In this document: piece by piece, positions 1 to 5,506 of the stretch
Layout: each line of letters starts with the position of its first letter
Numbering within the stretch: the first letter of the stretch is position 1
NCBI GenBank assembly: GCA_020847775.1
Contig: JADLBI010000133.1
Span: forward strand, 1 to 5,535
From: Opitutaceae bacterium
Lineage (GTDB): Bacteria > Verrucomicrobiota > Verrucomicrobiia > Opitutales > Opitutaceae
Length of the DNA: 5,535 nucleotides
Direction of reading: 5' to 3'
The notes under the pieces: generated by a model
What the model was told of the DNA's origin: nothing
The model's input: only the letters and a program-made list of their open reading frames with translations
The model's database searches: none
Program-made: the position numbers and the translations under genes

Positions 1-1
1 C

Positions 2-181
2 CACCGCGCGACGTCAGTCCGCGATTTTTATCAATGCCGCACTTACACCGTCGTTCCCGGAGCCGAGCATGAACTGTGGCACCCCAACTACCTCCAAGCG
101 ATCAAGGCGGCACTTGACCACCTCAACTCGTTTCACTCCGGCCACAGCCACGCAAACGTGCCACCGGTGACGAGAGCGTAG
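2..181 (+). CDS. C-terminal fragment of an alpha/beta-hydrolase-like protein (5' part outside the window)
   Basis: Frame 2 is open from the window edge to a TAG at 179-181, giving 59 residues with no start, so only the tail of the gene is present. The run TYTVVPGAEHELWHPNYL, followed by an amphipathic helix (QAIKAALDHLNSF), resembles the end of alpha/beta-hydrolase or esterase folds. There a beta strand leads into a Gly-Ala-x-His turn carrying the catalytic histidine, and a C-terminal helix follows. The nucleophile serine and the acidic residue would lie upstream and cannot be checked. The last 16 codons overlap, tail to tail, the end of the minus-strand membrane-protein gene, so the final residues may be poorly conserved. 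Substrate cannot be inferred. The hydrolase call is by pattern only and is moderately sure. Confidence 0.55.
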   Translation, partial: HRATSVRDFYQCRTYTVVPGAEHELWHPNYLQAIKAALDHLNSFHSGHSHANVPPVTRA

Positions 182-681
182 AGCAGGCCGTCGATCGTGT
201 GCTTGATCGTGGTGCACCAGCTCTTGCGCATCCAGATCGACTGCGGCCATTGCGCGGCGGCGTAGGCGAGGAAGGAGACGGTGCCGACGAGGCGGAAGAT
301 GGCGCGCCCGGTCGCGTCTACCGGCAGGGCATGAACCGCCACGTAGGCGGTGCAAATGCCGACCACGAGCAGGAAGGCAAACCATTGCACAAACGTCGCG
401 CCCATGGAACCCTGCCCGTTGGGCAGCACGGTCATGATGGCGTTTGGCCCGGCGTCGAGCTTGGCCTTGAACTCCGGGGAGTTGTAGTTTCCGTCGCCGC
501 ACATCGGCGTCATGTAATCACCGGGCGGAATGTTGAATGGACGCAGGGCGTCGCGGACCTTGGCTTCGTCGGGCACGGCCTTGAGGTCGCCTTTGTGCCA
601 GGGCAGGGCCATATGGATAACGCCGCTGAGGATGAAGACAAACACGGCTGACAGCAGGATGGGCAGCCAGAGTGCGAGCAT
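133..681 (-). CDS. Small four-helix membrane protein of unknown function
   Basis: The product is 182 residues if translation starts at ATG 681. An in-frame ATG at 723 would add 14 residues (MAQSIKPTPTEIHP). I prefer 681 because GGAG lies 9 bases upstream of it and the protein then begins directly with a hydrophobic segment. The sequence suggests transmembrane helices at about 1-23 (LALWLPILLSAVFVFILSG, then HMALPWHK), 95-116, 129-146 and 162-180. A soluble loop of about 70 residues lies between the first two helices and carries PNEA-like PDEAKVRDAL and PPGDYMTPM motifs. The end, DGLLYALVTGGTFAWLWPE, is compact and hydrophobic. The pattern resembles a widespread uncharacterised membrane family in environmental bacteria; I cannot name a function. 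The gene lies 238 bases downstream of pseI on the same strand but probably has its own promoter. Its 3' end overlaps the opposing hydrolase gene. Confidence 0.85.
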   Translation of the reverse strand: MLALWLPILLSAVFVFILSGVIHMALPWHKGDLKAVPDEAKVRDALRPFNIPPGDYMTPMCGDGNYNSPEFKAKLDAGPNAIMTVLPNGQGSMGATFVQWFAFLLVVGICTAYVAVHALPVDATGRAIFRLVGTVSFLAYAAAQWPQSIWMRKSWCTTIKHTIDGLLYALVTGGTFAWLWPE

Positions 682-690
682 GGGGTGAAT

Positions 691-694
691 CTCC
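691..694 (-). promoter_or_regulatory. Ribosome binding site deciding the start of the four-helix membrane protein
   Basis: On the minus strand GGAG stands 9 bases before ATG 681, a normal Shine-Dalgarno position. Only a weaker AGG-containing stretch precedes the longer in-frame start at 723. Most other genes in the window show no clear Shine-Dalgarno sequence, so this one is informative. Confidence 0.5.
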
Positions 695-756
695 GTTGGG
701 GTGGGTTTGATTGATTGGGCCATGCCATCGTTGGCGACCTGCCCGGTGATGGACCG

Positions 757-784
757 AGCTTATGTCGTGCTCGCACAACGTCAA
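757..784 (-). promoter_or_regulatory. Possible sigma-70-type promoter for the membrane protein gene
   Basis: On the minus strand TTGACG (784-779) is followed, after a 16-base spacer, by TAAGCT (762-757). The -35 matches five of six consensus bases but the -10 only three of six. It would start transcription near 750, upstream of both candidate start codons. This is weak, position-supported evidence only. Confidence 0.3.
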
Positions 785-919
785 GGGGCCAAACCGAAGG
801 AGTCAGGCCGAGTAATCAAATATCTTTGCGTTCCCACTTCGTCCCACGCGCAATCTGCCGGCTTTGCGCAGTCGGCACCGTTTCTTGGATAGTGGCATAA
901 ATCGCACAAAATTATGGGG

Positions 920-1978
920 TCAGGTGCCAACCAAGGACCAAGCCAATGGGGTGCCAGCTTGAATGTCGGTGGCGGCGGTCTGGCCGAGGACCGCGTCGAG
1001 ATCGCGCGGGGGCAGGCCGTTGCCGGGGCGGATGGAACGCACGTTTTGCGTGGTGAAAGCTTCACCGGCTTTCATGTCGGCCACGACGAAGAGCGAGCGG
1101 CGGAACTGCCGACTGCCGCGCTCGTTCGCGCCGATCTCGTAACTTACTTGGCCCAGCGCCTTTTCGGCGATGCGGATGGCATCGACCAGGGCTTTGAACT
1201 CGGCGGGCTCGAGCGAGAAATTCGCGTCCGGGCCCGGCACCCTGCGGTCCAGGGCGAAATGTTTCTCGACGATGCAGGCGCCCAGCGCCACGGCGGCCAC
1301 GGGCACAGTGTGGCCCATGGTGTGATCGGAGAGGCCGACGGGCACGCCGAAGCGCGCGGCGAGGTCGGGGATGGTCCGCAAGTTCATGTCCTCGGGCCGG
1401 GCGGGGTAGGTGCTGGTGCATTTCAACAGGGCCAGTTGCGGGCACCCGGCCTCTCGCAGGGTGTTCACCGCCTCGGTGATTTCCTCCTGCGTGGCCATGC
1501 CGGTGGAGGCGATGACGGGTTTGCGGGTGGCGGCGATTTTGCGCAACAGGGGAATGTCCACGAGTTCGAAGGAGGCGACCTTGTGGGCGGGCACGGCCAT
1601 CGCCTCGAGAAAATCCACCGCGGTGGCGTCAAATGGCGTGGAGAAGAAATCCAGCCCCAGCTCGGCGGCCACGGCTTGGAGCTTGGGCTGCCATTCCCAG
1701 GGCATGAAGGCTTCCTGATAAAGATCGTGCAGAGTGCGGCCGTCCCAGAGCGTGCCGCCGCCGATGCGGAAGTATTCGTTGTCGCAGGCGATGGTGAGCG
1801 TGTCCGCCGTGTAGGTCTGCAACTTCACGGCGTCGGCGCCGGATTCTCTCATAGCGTGAAGGGTGCGGATCGCGTGATCGAGGTCGTGGCCGTGGTTCGA
1901 GGATAGCTCAGCGATAACATAGACCGGGTGCCCGGGACCGACTTTGCGCTGGCCGATGGTTAAGGTGGGGTCGTGCAT
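920..1978 (-). CDS. pseI: Pseudaminic acid synthase (NeuB family, with C-terminal SAF domain)
   Basis: This 352-residue cytoplasmic enzyme is expected to condense 2,4-diacetamido-2,4,6-trideoxy-L-altrose with phosphoenolpyruvate to form pseudaminic acid, a nine-carbon sugar used on flagellin, capsule or LPS. The NeuB barrel spans about residues 17-265. Visible motifs are AELSSNHG (23-30), DAVKLQTYT (49-57), FFSTPFD (111-117), IASTGMAT (156-163), KCTSTYP (186-192), GLSDHT (215-220) and EKHFALDR (238-245). His219 and His240 match the metal-binding histidines of NeuB enzymes. The stretch NEYFRIGGG..LWDG..L..LY.EA..PWEW (67-96) is typical of PseI rather than of Neu5Ac or legionaminic acid synthases. 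An antifreeze-like SAF domain follows at about 290-350 (RRSLFVV, SIRPGNG, AGTPLAW). Length is normal for the family. ATG 1978 is chosen because the family N-terminus begins there; the open frame continues upstream to 2425 but only as a shadow of the dehydrogenase gene. No clear Shine-Dalgarno is seen, so translation may be coupled to the gene 32 bases upstream. Confidence 0.95.
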   Translation of the reverse strand: MHDPTLTIGQRKVGPGHPVYVIAELSSNHGHDLDHAIRTLHAMRESGADAVKLQTYTADTLTIACDNEYFRIGGGTLWDGRTLHDLYQEAFMPWEWQPKLQAVAAELGLDFFSTPFDATAVDFLEAMAVPAHKVASFELVDIPLLRKIAATRKPVIASTGMATQEEITEAVNTLREAGCPQLALLKCTSTYPARPEDMNLRTIPDLAARFGVPVGLSDHTMGHTVPVAAVALGACIVEKHFALDRRVPGPDANFSLEPAEFKALVDAIRIAEKALGQVSYEIGANERGSRQFRRSLFVVADMKAGEAFTTQNVRSIRPGNGLPPRDLDAVLGQTAATDIQAGTPLAWSLVGT

Positions 1979-2010
1979 GGTTGATGAAATTGGGTCGGGT
2001 TGCGGGCTGT

Positions 2011-2793
2011 TCAGTAGCTGGTCCAGCCGCCGTCCACGACGAGACTGTGGCCGGTGACGTAGGAGGCGCTGTCGGTCAGCAGGAACAGCGTGGGGCCGGC
2101 GATTTCGTGATTTTGGCCGATGCGGCGCAGCGCGGTTTTCTGGCCGAGATCGGCGATGAAGCGCGGCTCGGATTTTTGCACCGCCGAATTGGGAAAGGGG
2201 CCGGGCGTCACGCAGTTGAAACGCAGTCCCGCAGGCCCATAATGCGTGGCAAGGTAGCGGGTGAGCTGGATGATCGCGGCCTTCGCCGCGCCGTAGTCGA
2301 TGGGGTTCGGCTTCATCGGCAGTTGGTAGAGGCGCGGGTCGGGTGCCACCAGGCCATACATGCTGGCGAATAGGACAAAGGCGCCGGAGCCGCGCGCTTT
2401 CATGCGCTCCGCGAGTTCGCGGCAAAACACAAAGGTCGGGGTGAGGGTCGCGTCGAAGGTGTGGCGAAACTCCGCGACGGGCAGTTCGTCGAGCGTCCGG
2501 CCGGAGGACGAGGCGAAGGGCAGGTGCACCAAGCCGTCGGGCAGGCCGTGCTGCTCGACGAGCGCGGCGATGGCCGCGGGCGCGCCGTCCACCTCAGTGA
2601 CATCAAGCGCGCAAGGCTCGGTGCGCCGCAGGTGGTGATCGTGCACGAGCGCCGCGGCCTTGCCCGGCAGATCGATGCAGAGAACTTTGGCGCAATGCGC
2701 GTCGAGCTGGAGCGTGATGGCCGAGCCGAGATAGCCCGCGCCACCGGTCACCCAGATGGTTTTGTTTTCAAGACTGTGCCATGGGGTGGTCAT
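2011..2793 (-). CDS. SDR-family NAD(P)-dependent oxidoreductase, probably in nonulosonic acid sugar synthesis
   Basis: This is a 260-residue Rossmann-fold short-chain dehydrogenase/reductase. The cofactor loop is TGGAGYLG (16-23), which has the TGxxGxxG spacing of extended SDRs rather than the classical TGxxxGxG. Asp41 at the end of the second strand (LCIDLPG) suggests NAD(H). Asp64 (ALDVT) fits the adenine-contacting position. The catalytic Ser is probably Ser144 (FASMYG), with Tyr167 and Lys171 in YGAAK. The end, YVTGHSLVVDGGW, is classical. The usual NNAG motif is replaced by HLPFAS (90-95), and the usual catalytic Asn of strand 4/helix 4 appears to be Thr (ATLTP). The stretch NPIDYGAAKAAIIQLTRYLA resembles SDRs found in legionaminic and pseudaminic acid clusters (PtmA-like). 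The gene lies 32 bases upstream of pseI on the same strand, which supports a role in the same pathway. The exact substrate is unknown; it could also be a general SDR. No Shine-Dalgarno precedes ATG 2793. Confidence 0.9.
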   Translation of the reverse strand: MTTPWHSLENKTIWVTGGAGYLGSAITLQLDAHCAKVLCIDLPGKAAALVHDHHLRRTEPCALDVTEVDGAPAAIAALVEQHGLPDGLVHLPFASSSGRTLDELPVAEFRHTFDATLTPTFVFCRELAERMKARGSGAFVLFASMYGLVAPDPRLYQLPMKPNPIDYGAAKAAIIQLTRYLATHYGPAGLRFNCVTPGPFPNSAVQKSEPRFIADLGQKTALRRIGQNHEIAGPTLFLLTDSASYVTGHSLVVDGGWTSY

Positions 2794-2863
2794 GAGGGGG
2801 GTTGGCGCAACTTGGTCGCGCGTGATGCGTAGGGCAAGCCAGAGCCACGCGGAGGGAGCGGAG

Positions 2864-3649
2864 TTATCCTGTTGGTGCCTGGGCGCGGCGGCGGCGCAGA
2901 CCGATGAAGAGGATGATTCCGGTGATCAAGAGCGCCAAGGGACTGGCGTAGATCGCGAAAAGCGGCCAGAGGTTCGAGCCTCGCGATAGGGCGAACAGAC
3001 AGAAGGCGTAAACCGGCAGCATGAATGACAGCGGCAGGGCCGAGAGGAGCCGCCAAGGTCCGCGCAGTTTGAGCCAGGCCACGATTTGGAGGATCGGATA
3101 GCCCGGCACCGAAAGGAAGGCCACCGGCACCAACCAAACCAGCACAGTGGAGATGAGGCGGGCCAACCACGATTCGTCGGTGCGCGCGTCCACGGGTGGC
3201 AGGTGATCTTGCGCGGCCATCATCTGCGCGGCCCAAGGCGCGGTGGGGGCGGTCGCCGCACCAGATCGCCATTCGGCCACACAAGGAATGCTCACATCAA
3301 GCAAGGCGTGCCACTTCGCGTCCATCACCCGTATGCGCACCTCGTCAATCTGGGCTCCGGGTCCGCCGGACAACCAGACGATGGCCTCGCCTTGGCCGGC
3401 GGGATACGCCGGGGCGGTGTTCATGTATAGCTGCTTGCGCTGGGTGCCTTGGTGGTAACCACGAGCTTGGAAGCGCAAGGGGGCGGAGTAGTCGTAGGCC
3501 ACTCGCACATAAAGAGCTTGTTGCGCGGCCAGGCGGCCGGGCTCTGGGCTGATGGCGCGCACTTCGATAGCAGGGGTTCGCGCACATGCTGCCGACGTCA
3601 AGCCACTCAGCAGGCCCGTCAACGCAAGCCAGGGGATCGTTCTGCGCAT
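2864..3649 (-). CDS. Uncharacterised protein with signal peptide, extracytoplasmic domain and C-terminal membrane helices
   Basis: The product is 261 residues and I do not recognise the family. Residues 1-23 look like a signal peptide: MRR, then a hydrophobic core (IPWLALTGLLSGL), with a possible signal peptidase I site after ACA (21-23). Cys22 is not in a good lipobox. Residues 24-160 form a probable periplasmic domain, predicted beta-rich (LYVRVAYDYSAPLRFQARG, GEAIVWLSGGPGAQIDEVRIRV), which may be an immunoglobulin-like sandwich. That fold is inference. About three membrane segments follow, near 163-192, 201-221 and 228-250, and the end is basic (RRRRAQ), probably cytoplasmic. The gene lies 70 bases upstream of the dehydrogenase on the same strand, so it may head a three-gene transcript. 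It diverges from the AmpG-like transporter gene across a structured intergenic region. It could be a surface-sensing or envelope protein; no function is assigned. Confidence 0.75.
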   Translation of the reverse strand: MRRTIPWLALTGLLSGLTSAACARTPAIEVRAISPEPGRLAAQQALYVRVAYDYSAPLRFQARGYHQGTQRKQLYMNTAPAYPAGQGEAIVWLSGGPGAQIDEVRIRVMDAKWHALLDVSIPCVAEWRSGAATAPTAPWAAQMMAAQDHLPPVDARTDESWLARLISTVLVWLVPVAFLSVPGYPILQIVAWLKLRGPWRLLSALPLSFMLPVYAFCLFALSRGSNLWPLFAIYASPLALLITGIILFIGLRRRRAQAPTG

Positions 3650-3691
3650 GACGGAATGCTCATGGTCCGCTGGACTTGGGGCAAGCTTCCG

Positions 3692-3737
3692 TAGGAGAGA
3701 CTGTCATGAACTTTCTCCTAACGGGTTTTAGGAGAAA
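3692..3737. promoter_or_regulatory. Perfect 10-bp palindrome (6-base spacer) with a third copy of its arm; candidate operator or RNA switch
   Basis: TTTCTCCTAA at 3712-3721 and TTAGGAGAAA at 3728-3737 are perfect inverted repeats separated by CGGGTT. The core TAGGAGA also occurs at 3692-3698, so the middle arm TCTCCTA (3714-3720) can pair with either the left or the right copy. It sits between two divergent genes, 43 bases upstream of the minus-strand start at 3649. A dimeric repressor could bind it as DNA, or it could form alternative hairpins as RNA. No T-tract follows on either strand, so it is not an ordinary intrinsic terminator. Confidence 0.5.
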
Positions 3738-3750
3738 TGGACTCAGGGTG

Positions 3751-3774
3751 GGCGCGCAGGTCCCTCTGCGCGCC
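3751..3774. repeat. GC-rich perfect hairpin, 9-bp stem and 6-base loop
   Basis: GGCGCGCAG (3751-3759) and CTGCGCGCC (3766-3774) are exact reverse complements around the loop GTCCCT. No T-run follows on either strand. It lies 13 bases after the 26-base palindrome and 3 bases before the next hairpin, so it is part of a tandem series. Confidence 0.6.
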
Positions 3775-3777
3775 TCC

Positions 3778-3799
3778 ACGGGCACAGGGGCGTGCCCGT
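3778..3799. repeat. GC-rich perfect hairpin, 8-bp stem and 6-base loop
   Basis: ACGGGCAC (3778-3785) and GTGCCCGT (3792-3799) are exact reverse complements around AGGGGC. Its loop length equals that of the two preceding inverted repeats. A weaker, more distant pairing encloses the next block: TCCACCGC (3799-3806) with GCGGTGGA (3870-3877). Confidence 0.55.
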
Positions 3800-3878
3800 C
3801 CACCGCGGAGGATGAAGCGCAAAGTGTCTGGCACTCTCTAGGTCGGACTCAACCCCGTGCCGCGGCCTTGCGGTGGAA

Positions 3879-3915
3879 GCCGCTTGCGACGGGCTGCCCG
3901 GCGCGCAAGCTCGGC
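3879..3915 (+). promoter_or_regulatory. Bulged hairpin ending 7 bases before the transporter start codon
   Basis: GCCG plus CTTGCG (3879-3888) pairs with CGCAAG (3904-3909) and CGGC (3912-3915), leaving a two-base bulge (CT, 3910-3911). Inside it, CGGG (3890-3893) pairs with CCCG (3897-3900) around a three-base loop. If formed in mRNA it would cover the ribosome-binding zone of the ATG at 3923, where no Shine-Dalgarno is visible. Function is inference; GC-rich sequence folds easily by chance. Confidence 0.35.
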
Positions 3916-3922
3916 GCACCCC

Positions 3923-5245
3923 ATGAAACTCCCCGATCTGTTGGCCACGCGGGCCGGTCGCCTGTCCGCCTTTTTCTTTCTCTACCTCACGGAGGGGTTG
4001 CCGCTCGGGTTTGCCGCGACGGCGATCGCCACGCAGATGCGGCGGCAAGGCGTCGGGCCGGCGGAGATTGGCGCGTTTGTCGGCACACTCTATCTGCCGT
4101 GGGCCTTCAAGTGGGCGATGGGGCCGTTTGTGGACGTGATCTCATCGGAACGATTCGGCCGCCGCCGCACCTGGATCGTGTTCACGCAGGCGATGATGGT
4201 GATGATGATGATGGTGGCGCTGCCGATTGATTTCACGAACGAGCTCAAGCTCTACACTTTCGTCATTCTCATTTTTAATTTTTTCGGCGCGACGCAGGAT
4301 GTCGCGATCGATGCGCTGGCGGTCAACGTGCTCGGTGAAAAGGAGCGCGGGGTGGCCAACGGCCTGATGTTTGGCGGCGCCTATATCGGCCAGGCGCTGG
4401 GCGGTGCGGGCGTGTTGTTTCTGATGCCTTACATCGGGTTGTCCGGCAGTTACGTGTTCGTGGCGGCGGTGCTGTTGTCGGTATTGTGCTTCATCGCGTT
4501 GCCGATGAAGGAGCCGAAAGGAGAAACTCGAGCGGTGGCGAATGGATCACTGCTTGCCCACATCCGAGGCGAGTTGCTGCGTTTCGCTCGCGACGTGTTT
4601 CGGGCGTTCAGCAGTTCGAGGGCGGCTTGGGTCGGTCTGATTTTCGCGCTGTTGCCGGGCGGGGCGTATGCGCTGAGTCTGGCGTTGCAATCGAACCTGG
4701 CGGTGGAGCTGGGCCTGACCGATGCGTCCATCGCCAAGCTGGCGCTCGCCTCCACCGTCATCAGCGCGGCGGGTTGCGTGGCGGGCGGCTGGATGTCGGA
4801 TCGCTTTGGCCGGCGCAAGATGCTCGCTTGGTTTTATGTGGGCACGGTGATTCCCGGTCTCGTGCTCGCGTGGTTCATGTGGCGGCAGGGGTGGATCATG
4901 CCGGTTGATCCGCAGATGCCGGATCGGCCGGTGCCGACGGATGCGTTGGTCACCTTATTCTGGGGCGCGTGCCTGGCTTTTTCGGTTTTCCAGGGGCTGA
5001 TGTATGGCACGCGTTCGGCGTTGTTCATGGACATCACCACGCCGGCGGTCGCGGCCACGCAGTTCACCGCCTACATGGCGTTGTGCAATCTGGTCATCAC
5101 GTATTCGGCGACGTGGCAGGGCTTCGCGATCGAGCGCTGGGGCTATCCGATCACGCTGACGATTGACGGTGTGGCGGGTTTGGTCTGCATCGCGCTTTTG
5201 CCACTGCTGAAGCCACGCGCGGCCACCCCATCCACAAACTCGTGA
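3923..5245 (+). CDS. AmpG/PAT-like major facilitator superfamily transporter
   Basis: This is a 440-residue inner-membrane carrier with about twelve helices. The N-terminal segment FFFLYLTEGLPLGF (17-30), the LPWAFKWAMGPFVD loop (58-71), and GATQDVAIDALAV (122-134) are hallmarks of the AmpG/peptide-acetyl-CoA transporter branch of the MFS. AmpG itself imports GlcNAc-anhydroMurNAc muropeptides for cell-wall recycling. The MFS loop motif appears twice: SERFGRRRTW (75-84) and SDRFGRRK (292-299), one per six-helix half. A central cytoplasmic loop lies around 194-232. ATG 3923 is preferred because the family N-terminus starts there; a GTG at 3857 would add a basic, low-complexity 22-residue tail. 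No Shine-Dalgarno precedes ATG 3923, and the 5' region is strongly structured. Residues 91-97 contain six methionines in seven positions. The transporter class is secure; muropeptide as substrate is only a family-based guess. No beta-lactamase or recycling gene is next to it. Confidence 0.9.
   Translation: MKLPDLLATRAGRLSAFFFLYLTEGLPLGFAATAIATQMRRQGVGPAEIGAFVGTLYLPWAFKWAMGPFVDVISSERFGRRRTWIVFTQAMMVMMMMVALPIDFTNELKLYTFVILIFNFFGATQDVAIDALAVNVLGEKERGVANGLMFGGAYIGQALGGAGVLFLMPYIGLSGSYVFVAAVLLSVLCFIALPMKEPKGETRAVANGSLLAHIRGELLRFARDVFRAFSSSRAAWVGLIFALLPGGAYALSLALQSNLAVELGLTDASIAKLALASTVISAAGCVAGGWMSDRFGRRKMLAWFYVGTVIPGLVLAWFMWRQGWIMPVDPQMPDRPVPTDALVTLFWGACLAFSVFQGLMYGTRSALFMDITTPAVAATQFTAYMALCNLVITYSATWQGFAIERWGYPITLTIDGVAGLVCIALLPLLKPRAATPSTNS
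4192..4216 (+). repeat. Short ATG/GTG trinucleotide repeat inside the transporter gene
   Basis: The coding sequence here is a near-perfect run of ATG codons with two GTG interruptions, encoding a methionine-rich stretch of transmembrane helix 3. It stays in frame, so slippage by whole units would change only the helix length. It could equally be ordinary hydrophobic codon use. Confidence 0.5.
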
Positions 5246-5275
5246 TTGAAAACCGGGTGGTTCGTTCTAGGTGGC

Positions 5276-5506
5276 TCAACTTTGAATCCAACCCGGCCAG
5301 TCTGGCGGTGGTGGCGCGGTAATCGTGAGGTCCGCGCCGGTGCCCGGGTGGCGGAACCGCAGCTCGCGCGCGTGCAGGCCGAAATAGGGCGCCGGCGGGC
5401 CGTCGCCGTAAAGGGGATCGCCGACGACGGGGCAGCCGGCGTGCGCGCAATGCAACCGTGCTTGGTGCGTGCGGCCTGTCTTTAAAATCACGCTCAACCA
5501 AGTATG
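5276..5506 (-). pseudogene. C-terminal remnant of an RluA-family 23S rRNA/tRNA pseudouridine synthase
   Basis: The minus-strand frame encodes LKTGRTHQARLH, then PVVGDPLYGDG, LHARELRFRHP and APPPPDW. These are the C-terminal motifs, in the right order, of RluA-type enzymes, which isomerise uridine in rRNA or tRNA. Family members are usually more than 200 residues and carry the catalytic GRLD aspartate in the upstream half. Here only about 75 residues are readable. The frame is stopped by TAG at 5509-5507 and again at 5521-5519 on the minus strand, and no normal start follows; the only candidate is TTG at 5497. The break coincides with a sudden A+T-rich stretch. It could be a truncated gene, an insertion junction or a sequence/assembly error at the fragment end. 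The tail converges on the transporter gene with 30 bases between them. Family call secure; status as pseudogene less so. Confidence 0.75.

Noticed and set aside
848..869. Possible terminator after pseI (GCGCAA/TTGCGC hairpin)
   Set aside because: The stem is only 6 bp with a 10-base loop, and no T-tract follows on either strand.
914..1906. Long plus-strand ORF (330 codons) opposite pseI
   Set aside because: It lies entirely antisense to a well-supported PseI gene, its translation is Gly/Arg/His-rich with no recognisable fold, and high-GC genes routinely leave such open antisense frames.
1979..2425. 149-residue N-terminal extension of PseI
   Set aside because: The extension overlaps the dehydrogenase gene in another frame, is Arg/Pro/His-rich without domain signals, and the PseI family N-terminus aligns with the ATG at 1978.
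3857..3922. Upstream GTG start for the transporter
   Set aside because: The added 22 residues are basic and low-complexity, no ribosome binding site precedes the GTG, and the family N-terminus fits the ATG at 3923.
5246..5275. Bidirectional terminator between the transporter and the RluA remnant
   Set aside because: Only a 4-bp AACC/GGTT stem is visible, with no flanking T-run, which is too weak to call.
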